From Clostridiales bacterium (GTDB taxonomy: Bacteria; Bacillota; Clostridia; Lachnospirales; Lachnospiraceae), in assembly GCA_019418195.1 (NCBI GenBank), contig DYCJ01000052.1:1-12776 (forward strand): DNA of 12,776 nt. The letters run 5' to 3'. The first letter of the stretch is position 1. Every line of letters begins with the position of its first letter. A program made the translations under genes and the position numbers. The notes below the pieces were generated by a model. It had not been told where the DNA came from. It was given only the letters and a program-made list of their open reading frames with translations, and did no database searches. Shown here one piece after another: positions 1-7,271 of this stretch.

Positions 1-15
1 TTCTACTTTGCTCAT
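1..15 (-). CDS. N-terminus of an unidentified gene leaving the window
   Basis: Five codons are visible on the minus strand, reading MSKVE, from an ATG at 13-15. A good ribosome binding site (GGAAAGGA, around 25-32) lies about ten bases upstream. The gene lies downstream of pcrA in the same direction and has its own candidate promoter. A small hairpin (CTGTC 32-36, GACAG 42-46) sits just before the ribosome binding site and could affect translation or RNA stability. Five residues are too few to name a product. Confidence 0.6.
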
Positions 16-62
16 AATACACGTCCTTTCCCTGTCCCTGAGACAGTGCTTACTTTCTAATT

Positions 63-71
63 ATTATAACA
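63..71 (-). promoter_or_regulatory. Extended -10 promoter for the leftward gene at 1-15
   Basis: On the minus strand a perfect TATAAT (63-68) is preceded by TG one base upstream (70-71), an extended -10 element. No good -35 is seen at 16-18 bp spacing. Transcription would start around 56, giving a leader of about 40 bases. pcrA ends at 100 with no hairpin terminator, so read-through from pcrA is also possible. Confidence 0.4.
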
Positions 72-99
72 CCAACATTTTCAGATTACTACTAATTTA

Positions 100-2379
100 T
101 TAAATTTTCACTAGTTTTGCAAACATGGCGAACATTTTCCTCACGCCCGCCGTATCAAATTCTACGGTCACCTCGAAATCGCGTCCTCCTTCTTTGATAT
201 CAAGTACAGTACCTTCACCGAACTTTACATGGCGGACACGGTCGCCTGCGCCGTAAGACAGTTTATCGCTTTTCTGCGCCGTGAGCTGGCTGCCTTTCGT
301 CAGTGTATGGAAAGGTTTCTTCGAAGTGTATGCGCTGTTCCGGGAACTGCCCGCAGATACAGGTTTCCCGCCGGAAAACAGACTGCTTCCGGCAGTATTG
401 CTGTCTGTCTCGTTATCCTCTGCAGAATATGTACGTTTCCTGCTGCCTGTATCGAGCAGCCCGCGCGGGATCTCACTGACAAAACGGGAAATCCGGTTAT
501 ACTGTGTCTCCCCCCGCACCATCCTTTTCCGCGCACAGGTCAGGGTCAGTTTCTGCTCTGCACGGGTAATTCCCACATAGCAGAGCCTCCGTTCTTCCTC
601 CAGTTCTTCCGGGTCATCTCCCGTGATCGTCATATAGCTGGGGAACAGTCCATCCTCCATTCCCGCGAGATAGACATGGGGGAACTCCAGACCTTTTGCA
701 CTGTGCAGAGTCATGAGCACAACGTAATCCTGGTCTTCCTCCAGACTGTCGATATCAGCCACAAGAGCTACTTCCTCCAAAAAACCGCTCAGTGTCGCCT
801 TCTCATCCCGGTCGGCACAGTCTTCTTCATAGGCTGCGGCTTTGTTCAGGAGTTCTTCGATATTCTGAAGACGGCTTTCTGCGTCTACTTCATCGTCTGC
901 CTCAAGATTCTGTATATATCCGGTCATATCCAGGATCTCATTTAGCAGATCTGTCAGGCTCTCTTTTTCCGCCTGTCCTTTAAAATACTCGATCAGCGCC
1001 GCAAATGAATTCAGCTTTGACGAGCTGCGCCCCACTCCCGGAATCATCTCCGGCACGAGCAGCGCATCATAGAAACTGATCCCGCGTGCGTCCGCCGCCT
1101 CCTGAATGCGGTTGATCGTCGTAAGTCCGATTCCTCGCTTCGGCACATTGATGATCCTTCGTACGGACAGGTCATCCTGCCCGTTGTCCACAGTCTTTAA
1201 GTAGGCAAGTATATCCTTGATTTCCCTGCGGGCATAGAAGTTGATACCGCCCACGATCTTATAGGGAATATTCATGGCAATGAACTTTTCTTCCAAAAGA
1301 CGTGACTGTGCGTTCGTCCTGTACAATACAGCACTGTCATTGTAGGCTGCCCCGCCGCGCACTTCCCTTCTAATGTCCTCCGCGATAAATTCTGCCTCGT
1401 CGTATGCTGTATCGAACTGTCTTAAACTGATCTTTTCCCCCTCGCCATTGGCTGTCCAGAGGGTTTTGTCTTTTCTGCCCCTGTTATTACTGATCACGCC
1501 GTTTGCCGCATTCAGGATATTCTCCGTGGAACGGTAGTTCTGCTCCAGCTTGATCACTTTCGCATCCGGATATTCCTTCTCGAAGTCCAGGATGTTCCGG
1601 ATATTAGCACCGCGGAACTTGTAGATTGACTGATCGTCATCTCCGACTACGCAGAGGTTCCTGTATTTTCCTGCGAGCAGGCTGACAAGCTTGAACTGCA
1701 CAGTATTCGTGTCCTGATACTCATCCACCATGATATACCTGAACCGCTCCTGATAATTCTCACGCACATCCGGCTGTGTCTGGAGAAGCTGTACTGTCTT
1801 GACCAGAAGATCGTCAAAATCAAGTGCATTGTTTGCCTTGAGCTGCGCCTCATACTCCCGGTATACCTTTGCGATCTTAAGCTGTACAAAATCTCCTCCT
1901 GCATTCAGTTCGAACTCTGCCGGAAGGATCATCTCATTCTTCGCCGATGAAATGACCGAGAGCAGCATCCTCTCCTTAAACTGTTTCGTATCGATACCGG
2001 CTTTTCTGCACACCGATTTCATCAACGTCTTCTGGTCATCTGTATCATAGATCGTAAAGCGGCTGTCATATCCGAGCCTGTCAATAAATCTGCGCAGGAT
2101 CCGCACACACATGGAATGAAATGTGCTCACCCAGATGCTCTCGGAACCGAATCCTACCAGATCATCCACTCTCTGCCGCATCTCTCCTGCCGCTTTGTTT
2201 GTAAAAGTAATGGCAAGGATATTCCATGGGTTGATACCCAGCTCCTCTATCAAATAAGCAATGCGGTGAGTCAGCACCCTTGTCTTTCCTGAGCCGGCAC
2301 CCGCAAGGATCAAAAGCGGGCCGTCTGCATGCAGGACTGCTTCTCTCTGGGGTTCATTTAATGTATCATATATACTCAT
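100..2379 (-). CDS. pcrA: ATP-dependent DNA helicase PcrA (UvrD/Rep family, SF1A)
   Basis: A 3'-5' DNA helicase of 759 residues, the cytosolic repair and replication helicase of Gram-positive bacteria. All family motifs are visible: Q motif (LNEPQREAV, 7-15), Walker A (AGAGSGKT, 26-33), motif Ia (TFTNKAA, 58-64), Walker B (DEYQD, 219-223), motif III (GDDDQSIYKFRGA, 246-258), motif IV (EQNYRS, 279-284), motif V (TLHSAKGLEFP, 557-567) and motif VI (YVGITRAE, 601-608). A Ser/Lys-rich linker (about 645-705) leads to the C-terminal Tudor-like domain (YGAGDRVRHVKFGEGTV, about 709-725) that contacts RNA polymerase in the family. The length is close to that of Bacillus PcrA. The ATG at 2377-2379 has AAGGAG six to seven bases upstream. 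It is transcribed divergently from the DUF1836 gene. No truncation is seen. pcrB and ligA, neighbours in Bacillus, are not inside this window. Confidence 0.97.
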   Translation of the reverse strand: MSIYDTLNEPQREAVLHADGPLLILAGAGSGKTRVLTHRIAYLIEELGINPWNILAITFTNKAAGEMRQRVDDLVGFGSESIWVSTFHSMCVRILRRFIDRLGYDSRFTIYDTDDQKTLMKSVCRKAGIDTKQFKERMLLSVISSAKNEMILPAEFELNAGGDFVQLKIAKVYREYEAQLKANNALDFDDLLVKTVQLLQTQPDVRENYQERFRYIMVDEYQDTNTVQFKLVSLLAGKYRNLCVVGDDDQSIYKFRGANIRNILDFEKEYPDAKVIKLEQNYRSTENILNAANGVISNNRGRKDKTLWTANGEGEKISLRQFDTAYDEAEFIAEDIRREVRGGAAYNDSAVLYRTNAQSRLLEEKFIAMNIPYKIVGGINFYARREIKDILAYLKTVDNGQDDLSVRRIINVPKRGIGLTTINRIQEAADARGISFYDALLVPEMIPGVGRSSSKLNSFAALIEYFKGQAEKESLTDLLNEILDMTGYIQNLEADDEVDAESRLQNIEELLNKAAAYEEDCADRDEKATLSGFLEEVALVADIDSLEEDQDYVVLMTLHSAKGLEFPHVYLAGMEDGLFPSYMTITGDDPEELEEERRLCYVGITRAEQKLTLTCARKRMVRGETQYNRISRFVSEIPRGLLDTGSRKRTYSAEDNETDSNTAGSSLFSGGKPVSAGSSRNSAYTSKKPFHTLTKGSQLTAQKSDKLSYGAGDRVRHVKFGEGTVLDIKEGGRDFEVTVEFDTAGVRKMFAMFAKLVKI

Positions 2380-2468
2380 ATACTGCTCCTTATCCTGAAT
2401 TATTCATATATCCGGAAATATTTATAAAACTGATATCCTGTCCTTTGTAGGGAACAACTGTGACCGTA

Positions 2469-2498
2469 ATTATAATATAGAGGAAAGTTCCCTGTCAA
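2469..2498 (-). promoter_or_regulatory. Consensus sigma-A promoter of pcrA
   Basis: On the minus strand a perfect TTGACA (2493-2498) is followed after 18 bp by a perfect TATAAT (2469-2474). Transcription would start near 2462, leaving a leader of about 83 bases before the pcrA ATG. I saw no clear regulatory fold in that leader. Confidence 0.75.
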
Positions 2499-2535
2499 TC
2501 TATGCTGAATCCCGTACATTCGTCTGTTTTTCTGC

Positions 2536-2564
2536 TTGTCATCCGGTTTTGGATACTATATAAT
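2536..2564 (+). promoter_or_regulatory. Sigma-A promoter of the DUF1836 gene
   Basis: TTGTCA (2536-2541) and TATAAT (2559-2564) are separated by 17 bp. The predicted start near 2571 lies only a few bases before the ribosome binding site AGGTGA (2575-2580), so the leader would be very short (about 14 bases). It is back to back with the pcrA promoter, with 37 bp between the two -35 boxes. Confidence 0.7.
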
Positions 2565-2584
2565 GAACATATTGAGGTGATACT

Positions 2585-3190
2585 ATGAAAATTGATACAA
2601 ATGATATACTCAACAGCATACTCGACAGTCTTGACCATGTCGACTACATTCGTCCCGAAGAAATCCCGAATATAGATTTATATATGGATCAGGTCACTAC
2701 ATTTATGGATGAGCACTTTTCATCTACAAAGCGCTACAACGAAGACAAGATCCTGACGAAGACCATGATCAATAATTATACGAAAAATAACCTTCTTCCT
2801 CCTTCGGTCAAGAAAAAGTACTCCAGGGAACATATGCTTCTCCTGATCCTGATCTATTATTTTAAAAATATCCTTTCGATCAAAGATATAGAGACCGTTC
2901 TGGAACCTCTCCGGGAGAAGTATTTTTCCACGGACAGTGCGCTGCAGCTCTCCGACATATACAGAGAAGTCTGCGAGATGGAGAAATCCCGCATTGAACC
3001 GATGAAAGCTTCTGTCACGGAGGCATACGGCAAATCCCAGTCTTCATTCGAAAATGTCCCGGACGGAGAAGAGAAGGACAAACTGCAACTTTTTACATTT
3101 ATTTGCAGTCTCAGTTTCGACGTGTATCTGAAAAAAATGATGATCGAAAAAATTGTCGATGAACTGGCGTCCAAAGACAAAAAAGAATAA
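2585..3190 (+). CDS. DUF1836 domain protein, MerR-like winged-helix candidate regulator
   Basis: A 201-residue cytosolic protein without signal peptide or membrane segment. Residues about 53-108 (from DKILTKTMINNYTKNNLLPP through IKDIETVLEPL) have the look of DUF1836: a helix that would read DNA, a short wing with lysines, then a hydrophobic helix (MLLLILIYYFKNIL). This layout resembles the MerR-type winged helix, with a 'ligand' part replaced by an acidic, helical C-terminus (about 110-201). DUF1836 proteins are common in Firmicutes and mostly uncharacterised, so the DNA-binding role is an inference. The ATG at 2585 has AGGTGA four bases upstream and a good promoter, and the gene stands alone, ending in its own terminator. 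It is divergent from pcrA, so its own promoter or pcrA are possible targets, but nothing shows this directly. Confidence 0.85.
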   Translation: MKIDTNDILNSILDSLDHVDYIRPEEIPNIDLYMDQVTTFMDEHFSSTKRYNEDKILTKTMINNYTKNNLLPPSVKKKYSREHMLLLILIYYFKNILSIKDIETVLEPLREKYFSTDSALQLSDIYREVCEMEKSRIEPMKASVTEAYGKSQSSFENVPDGEEKDKLQLFTFICSLSFDVYLKKMMIEKIVDELASKDKKE

Positions 3191-3194
3191 ACTT

Positions 3195-3246
3195 ACAGCC
3201 GGAATCACGCGTGTACCACAATATTTCGTGACTTCCGGCTGTTTTT
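3195..3246 (+). terminator. Rho-independent terminator after the DUF1836 gene
   Basis: The arm ACAGCCGGAATCACG (3195-3209) pairs with CGTGACTTCCGGCTGT (3227-3242) with one bulged base, followed by a run of five T (3242-3246). On the minus strand the bases beyond the stem are also T-rich (complement of 3176-3194), so it may end yerC transcription too and act in both directions. Confidence 0.85.
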
Positions 3247-3266
3247 GTCCGTGCATCGGTCTTCGC

Positions 3267-3569
3267 CTATTTATCCGGATCTTCTTTGCTTATCCTCTCA
3301 AAGACCATATCATATCCGTCATTTCCATAATTGAGGGAGCGGTTCACTCTGCTGATCGTAGCAGTAGAAGCCCCGGTCTTTTCCGCAATTTCAAGATATG
3401 TCTTCTGCTCACGGAGCATCTTTGCGACCTCAAACCGCTGTGATAAAGAAAGCAGTTCGTTTATCGTGCAGATATCTTCAAAAAAGACATAGCATTCTTC
3501 TTTATTCTTCAGGCTGAGTACGGCTTCAAAAAGACTGTCGACAGCCTCTGTCCTTATTTTCTTACTCAT
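3267..3569 (-). CDS. yerC: YerC/YecD family TrpR-related DNA-binding protein
   Basis: A 100-residue all-helical protein with the TrpR/YerC-YecD fold. The sequence around 20-55 (SLKNKEECYVFFEDICTINE, then LSLSQRFEVAKMLREQKTYL) is the family signature, followed by a helix-turn-helix (IAEKTGASTATISRVNRSL, about 61-79). Unlike TrpR itself, family members have no established tryptophan link, and their ligand and targets are generally unknown. The start has AAAGGAG eight to ten bases upstream. It has its own promoter about 80 bases before the ATG, and faces the DUF1836 gene tail to tail across a shared hairpin. In Bacillus subtilis yerC also lies a few genes from pcrA, which supports the assignment. 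Confidence 0.9.
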   Translation of the reverse strand: MSKKIRTEAVDSLFEAVLSLKNKEECYVFFEDICTINELLSLSQRFEVAKMLREQKTYLEIAEKTGASTATISRVNRSLNYGNDGYDMVFERISKEDPDK

Positions 3570-3656
3570 ATTACCCCTATCTCCTTTTCACCGGCAACAT
3601 AAAAATCTGTCTGAAACACGACTCCTTATCTGGCATGTGCCCCAGACTGCTATTAT

Positions 3657-3685
3657 ATTTTAGCACAGTAAACTTCTAAAGTCCA
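3657..3685 (-). promoter_or_regulatory. Extended -10 promoter of yerC
   Basis: On the minus strand TGGACT (3680-3685) is followed after 17 bp by TAAAAT (3657-3662), with TG one base upstream of the -10. The predicted leader is about 80 bases and could fold (GTCTG near its 5' end with CAGAC near 3610), but this is weak. The promoter lies between the 3' end of the PHP gene and yerC, so yerC does not need PHP read-through. Confidence 0.5.
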
Positions 3686-3708
3686 CCACTTTATTTTACG
3701 AAGAAATT

Positions 3709-4434
3709 TTACAATGTTTTGAAGCAATTGAGGTACGGTTTCAACCTCTCCCAATCTGTCGTCACGACAAGTTCCTCCGGGAAATTACAATAATCAAAGA
3801 TTTCGCTCACATTGGAGAAATTACCGGCATCAGCATCCACATGGGCATCGCTTCCTGTTGTCACCGGCACTTCGTATTGTTTGCACAGATCCAGCATTGT
3901 CAGGATATTTTCCCGCGTACCGACCCTGCTGCTCGCCGGACGCATCGAAGAATTGTTGACTTCCAGAAGGGTACCCGTCTCTTTTGCTGTCTTTACAAGG
4001 ATTTCATAGTCAAAAGGAAATCTTCCGTCGTCCGGATGCCCGATGATATTGATATACGGCTTTTTCATCACTTCTACATAGGCCCTGATATTTTCCTCCG
4101 GTGTATGATCCGTCCCATAACATGGAGTATGCATACTTGCCACGACAATGTCCATCTCCCGGCACGTCTGTTCCGGAAGATCTATTCTCCCTTCCGGATC
4201 CATAATGTTGACTTCCGCTCCCATAAGAAGACGGATTCCTCCGCACTCTCTCGGCACCACATCAAGATTCTGAAAATAGAAAAGGCCGCATGTGCCCGGC
4301 ATTTCAGGAGCATGCTCTGTAAGCGCAAGAGCCTGTAAGCCTTTTGCCTCCGCTGCTGCTGCCATTTCCCGGATCGTGCTGTATGCATGACCGCTTGCCA
4401 GCGTATGCGAATGTGTATCAGCTATAAACTTCAT
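3709..4434 (-). CDS. PHP-domain metallophosphatase, YcdX-like
   Basis: A 241-residue cytosolic protein of the PHP superfamily (trinuclear metal phosphoesterases), closest in pattern to Escherichia coli YcdX. The full set of likely metal ligands is present: H8 and H10 (DTHSH), H16, E40-H41 (TEH), E74 (GAEVNI), H102 (SMHTP), H133 (IGHPDD), D196 and H198 (GSDAH). Their spacing matches the nine zinc ligands known for YcdX almost one for one. The substrate is not settled in this family; histidinol phosphatase is often written for relatives, but no histidine gene is nearby. The ATG at 4432-4434 has AGGTGAAAG upstream at good distance. It reads toward yerC, but yerC has its own promoter. No defect is seen. 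Confidence 0.9.
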   Translation of the reverse strand: MKFIADTHSHTLASGHAYSTIREMAAAAEAKGLQALALTEHAPEMPGTCGLFYFQNLDVVPRECGGIRLLMGAEVNIMDPEGRIDLPEQTCREMDIVVASMHTPCYGTDHTPEENIRAYVEVMKKPYINIIGHPDDGRFPFDYEILVKTAKETGTLLEVNNSSMRPASSRVGTRENILTMLDLCKQYEVPVTTGSDAHVDADAGNFSNVSEIFDYCNFPEELVVTTDWERLKPYLNCFKTL

Positions 4435-4475
4435 ATTCTTTCACCTCGTAAATTTTCTAAAAATAGCTCCTGAAC

Positions 4476-4503
4476 ATTATAGCATATTTCTTCCAGAATA
4501 CAA
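4476..4503 (-). promoter_or_regulatory. Extended -10 promoter of the PHP gene
   Basis: On the minus strand a perfect TATAAT (4476-4481) preceded by TGC forms an extended -10. A weak -35 (TTGTAT, 4498-4503) lies 16 bp upstream. The predicted leader is about 35 bases. Confidence 0.6.
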
Positions 4504-4542
4504 TTTTACCCTCAGGACAGACTATAACCGAGGTGACAAACT

Positions 4543-4752
4543 ATGAAAAACAGAAAAAAAGATCCAAAAGAACTGATCGATGATTACGACTATCTTGCCA
4601 ATGCCGCGTCAGCAATGGATTTTACCGGACTGATACCGTCACTTCCTCAGAGTGATGCGGAAATCGAGTCATACAATGATATATGCCAGTTTCTTCCGCC
4701 TGTAAAAAACACTTATGAATCATCAAAGTCACGCCCGGAATACAGGAAATAA
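4543..4752 (+). CDS. Small hypothetical protein, 69 residues
   Basis: I do not recognise this protein. It starts with a basic stretch (MKNRKKDPKELIDDYDYL), then a hydrophobic-acidic middle (NAASAMDFTGLIPSLPQSD), and ends in a polar tail rich in Lys, Ser and Arg. It has no signal peptide, membrane segment or cysteine pair (one Cys only). The ATG has a good ribosome binding site (GAGGTGA, six to seven bases upstream), codon use is like its neighbours, and it lies between two genes without overlap, so it is probably real. No convincing promoter was found; TATAAC at 4523-4528 lacks a well-spaced -35. It is likely soluble, and its function is unknown. Confidence 0.65.
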   Translation: MKNRKKDPKELIDDYDYLANAASAMDFTGLIPSLPQSDAEIESYNDICQFLPPVKNTYESSKSRPEYRK

Positions 4753-4786
4753 TTCGACAAAACCAGTCAGTTATTGCATTTTTTCA

Positions 4787-4815
4787 TTGTTCTTACCCTC
4801 TCTTGATGTTATAAT
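4787..4815 (+). promoter_or_regulatory. Promoter of the zinc-ribbon membrane protein gene
   Basis: TTGTTC (4787-4792) and a perfect TATAAT (4810-4815) are 17 bp apart, with TG one base upstream of the -10. Transcription would start near 4822, leaving a leader of about 40 bases with AGGAG at 4848-4852. Confidence 0.7.
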
Positions 4816-4861
4816 GAGTTTGTTGTAAATTTTGTTCAACAAAAGAGAGGAGTATAGATTT

Positions 4862-5995
4862 ATGAAGTGTCCAATATGTGGAAAAGAGCTCGAATTGCGG
4901 AACAAACAGATTGGCACCAATGAAAACGGTGATCCGGTCTTTAATGAATATGCTATCTGCCGCGACTGTAAAAAGCAGTGGAACCTTGATAAACAGCGTG
5001 CAAAACGTGCAGCTGCTAAAAAAGCCGCGCAGGAAGCATCCTCCAAGAAGAATGAGGCTTCAGCTCAGGAAACTACACAAACTCGTGAAGTACCGGTAAA
5101 AGAACCTGCTTCAAAGAAAGAAACACCGGTTAAGAAAACTGCTCCGAAACGGACGTCTCCAGCCGGGAAGCCTGCTGCCAGACAGGATAAACCGGTCAGA
5201 AAGCCATCCGTTCAGGATGCTGAACCGGCAAAGAAACCGGCTCCAAAGCGCCGCCCGCGGCCTGCCGATGAAACGGTTTCCGAAGAACATACAAAGAAGC
5301 CGGTAAGGAGAAGACGTCCGGAAGAGGCTGAACCGGCAGAAGAAAAACGTTACAGCAATATTCCTTCTGAAAAAGTACGGACCAAACATGAAAAGGCCGC
5401 CCGCAAGAGCTACGGAGAAATGCTCGAAACCGGTACGATCGATAAAAAGGCAGTCAAGAAAAAAAGAAAACAGCTTGAAGATGAAACAGGCGAGATCAAG
5501 CGGAATAGAAATTACGAAGCGGAAGCAGATCAGTATGATGATAATGATTACTACGATGATGACCCAAGATTCCGTCCGCTTCGTATCATCCTTGGTATTA
5601 TCTCGCTGATCGGATTTGGATATCTTATCTACAGAGGATTTGTAACCGGCCTGGCAGATACGACAGAAGGCGGAACAGTGTCATCCGGTATGACATATGT
5701 GATCCTTGCTCTTTGTATGCTCGTTTCGGCTCTTCTCTACTTTATCATGCAGAGTAAGAATACGATCTTCGCTTTCCTTCTTCCAATGGTATTCTATCTG
5801 GGAAGCGCCGTATTTGCATTTATCCAGAGAGGCGACGATCTGCAGCTTCTTATTGCAGCGATCGCAGGTGCCGTGCTGGCCGTGATTTCTCTTATCCTCG
5901 CCATCACTTCGCGTGGCGGCGGTTATGAGGATGATGAAGACGATTATGATGATGCATTTGAAGATGACTATGCTGACGATGATTACGATGACTGA
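4862..5995 (+). CDS. Zinc-ribbon, low-complexity, four-helix membrane protein of unknown function
   Basis: A 377-residue protein with an unusual order of parts. Residues 3-36 form a four-cysteine zinc ribbon (CPIC at 3-6, CRDC at 33-36). Residues about 45-200 are a disordered linker rich in Lys, Pro, Ala and Glu with repeated KKPAPKR/KKETPVKK-like units. Residues 210-235 are acidic and Tyr-rich. Four hydrophobic helices follow (about 240-260, 277-297, 301-321, 327-349), and the protein ends in a 25-residue tail almost wholly Asp, Glu and Tyr. The start chosen is the ATG at 4862, with AGGAG nine bases upstream; an in-frame ATG at 4832 lies before this site and lacks one. Cytosolic zinc ribbons and tails on a membrane anchor are the simplest topology (even helix number). 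It has its own promoter and terminator. Function unknown; similar zinc-ribbon membrane proteins are common hypotheticals in Clostridia. Confidence 0.85.
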   Translation: MKCPICGKELELRNKQIGTNENGDPVFNEYAICRDCKKQWNLDKQRAKRAAAKKAAQEASSKKNEASAQETTQTREVPVKEPASKKETPVKKTAPKRTSPAGKPAARQDKPVRKPSVQDAEPAKKPAPKRRPRPADETVSEEHTKKPVRRRRPEEAEPAEEKRYSNIPSEKVRTKHEKAARKSYGEMLETGTIDKKAVKKKRKQLEDETGEIKRNRNYEAEADQYDDNDYYDDDPRFRPLRIILGIISLIGFGYLIYRGFVTGLADTTEGGTVSSGMTYVILALCMLVSALLYFIMQSKNTIFAFLLPMVFYLGSAVFAFIQRGDDLQLLIAAIAGAVLAVISLILAITSRGGGYEDDEDDYDDAFEDDYADDDYDD

Positions 5996-6033
5996 TCAGA
6001 TAACTGAATATCGATACAGAATATGACCAATAG

Positions 6034-6063
6034 GAGTGCCGCAGCAATGCGGCATTCTTTTTT
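6034..6063 (+). terminator. Rho-independent terminator with GNRA loop
   Basis: GAGTGCCGCA (6034-6043) pairs with TGCGGCATTC (6048-6057) through ten pairs including one G-U, closing a GCAA tetraloop, followed by six T (6058-6063). It ends the zinc-ribbon membrane protein gene. Confidence 0.9.
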
Positions 6064-6137
6064 GTGAAAGCGCACATTCTCTGATTTTTCCACATATATT
6101 GTAAAGAATTTAGTTTTATGTTTATCACGGAGGAATT

Positions 6138-7199
6138 ATGAGAAAGCGTATTTTTGCATGCCTGACCGCTGTTACCCTCTGTCTCTGTATGCTTGCCGGA
6201 TGTTCGCAGGAAACAGAGTCAGAGTCTTCTGTACCGGAAGAGGAGGCTGCTGAGAACAATGCAGCGGAACAGGCAGAAGAACCGGAACTGACTCCGGTCA
6301 CGTTAAACGAAGTTGCCCACTCAATCTTCTACGCACCTATGTATGTCGCAATCGAAGAGGGCTATTTCGAAGAGGAAGGAATCGACCTAGAACTTGTATG
6401 CGGATTTGGCGCAGACAAAACAATGACCGCCGTCATTTCAGGTGAAGCAGACATCGGATTTATGGGTTCCGAGGCATCCATTTACACCTATGCAGAAGGT
6501 GCAACAGACTATGTAGTCAATTTTGCCCAGCTCACCCAGCGCGCCGGCAACTTCCTTGTAGCAAGGGAAGAGATGCCGGATTTCACATGGGAGGATCTGA
6601 AAGGTCATGTCGTGCTTGGCGGACGTAAGGGCGGTATGCCGGAAATGGTCTTCGAATATATCCTGAAAGAAAACGGCATTGATCCGGAAACAGATCTTGA
6701 GATCAACCAGAATATTGATTTTGGCTCTACTGCTGCCGCATTTGCTGAAGGCCAGGGAGACTTTACAGTTGAATTTGAACCCGGAGCAACCACTCTTGAA
6801 TCAGAGGGCGAAGGTTATGTCGTTGCTTCTCTCGGCGAAGACAGCGGTTATGTCCCTTACACGGCTTTTAGCGCAAAGAAGAGCTACATTGATGAAAATC
6901 CTGATATCATTCAGGGATTTACCAATGCACTCCAGAAAGGCATGGATTATGTTCAGGATCATACTCCTGAGGAAATTGCAGCAATCATAGAGCCTCAGTT
7001 CCCCGAGACAGACCTGGAAACGATCACTACCATCGTAACACGCTACTACGGGCAGGATACATGGAAGAGCAATCTGATCTTCGAACAGAGCAGTTTTGAT
7101 CTTCTCCAGGATATCCTCGAGAGTGCCGGTGAGCTTGAAGAACGTGTACCGTATGACGATCTTGTCACAACACAGTTTGCAGCCATAGCCGCACAGTGA
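6138..7199 (+). CDS. Orphan ABC solute-binding lipoprotein, NMT1/THI5-like
   Basis: A 353-residue exported lipoprotein. The signal peptide (basic MRKR, hydrophobic core) ends in the lipobox LAGC with Cys22 as the lipidated residue, followed by an acidic Glu/Ser/Ala linker to about residue 50. The mature part has the NMT1/THI5-like (SsuA/TauA/ThiY type) periplasmic-binding fold: FYAPMYVAIEEGYFEEEGID, then GEADIGFMGSEASIY in the first lobe, and a second lobe starting near GRKGGMPEMVFEY. This family binds small organic ligands such as thiamine precursors, sulfonates or nitrate; the sequence does not fix which. The ATG at 6138 has GGAGG at five to seven bases. No permease or ATPase for it lies in the window, and no convincing promoter was found in 6064-6130. 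It may share RNA with the 99-residue gene downstream. Confidence 0.88.
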   Translation: MRKRIFACLTAVTLCLCMLAGCSQETESESSVPEEEAAENNAAEQAEEPELTPVTLNEVAHSIFYAPMYVAIEEGYFEEEGIDLELVCGFGADKTMTAVISGEADIGFMGSEASIYTYAEGATDYVVNFAQLTQRAGNFLVAREEMPDFTWEDLKGHVVLGGRKGGMPEMVFEYILKENGIDPETDLEINQNIDFGSTAAAFAEGQGDFTVEFEPGATTLESEGEGYVVASLGEDSGYVPYTAFSAKKSYIDENPDIIQGFTNALQKGMDYVQDHTPEEIAAIIEPQFPETDLETITTIVTRYYGQDTWKSNLIFEQSSFDLLQDILESAGELEERVPYDDLVTTQFAAIAAQ

Positions 7200-7208
7200 T
7201 ATAATGAG

Positions 7209-7246
7209 CAGGATGGAAATATCAATTCCATCCTGATATTTATTTG
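7209..7246 (+). terminator. Weak terminator or stabilising hairpin after the solute-binding gene
   Basis: CAGGATGGAA (7209-7218) pairs perfectly with TTCCATCCTG (7226-7235) over a seven-base loop. The downstream stretch (atatttattt) is T-rich but broken, so termination is probably partial, leaving some read-through to the gene at 7272. Confidence 0.6.
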
Positions 7247-7271
7247 CAGGACAGAAAGGATTCTATATCTT

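Noticed and set aside
229..945. Long plus-strand open frame of 238 codons
   Set aside because: It is antisense to the motif-complete pcrA gene and its translation is Cys/Ser/Phe-rich without any domain; it is a shadow of the pcrA codon pattern.
4832..4861. Upstream start for the zinc-ribbon membrane protein
   Set aside because: The ribosome binding site (4848-4852) lies downstream of this ATG, and the ribbon begins directly after the ATG at 4862.
6064..6137. Thiamine (TPP) riboswitch before the NMT1/THI5-like gene
   Set aside because: Only about 74 bases lie between the terminator and the start, and no TPP-aptamer-like conserved segments were seen.
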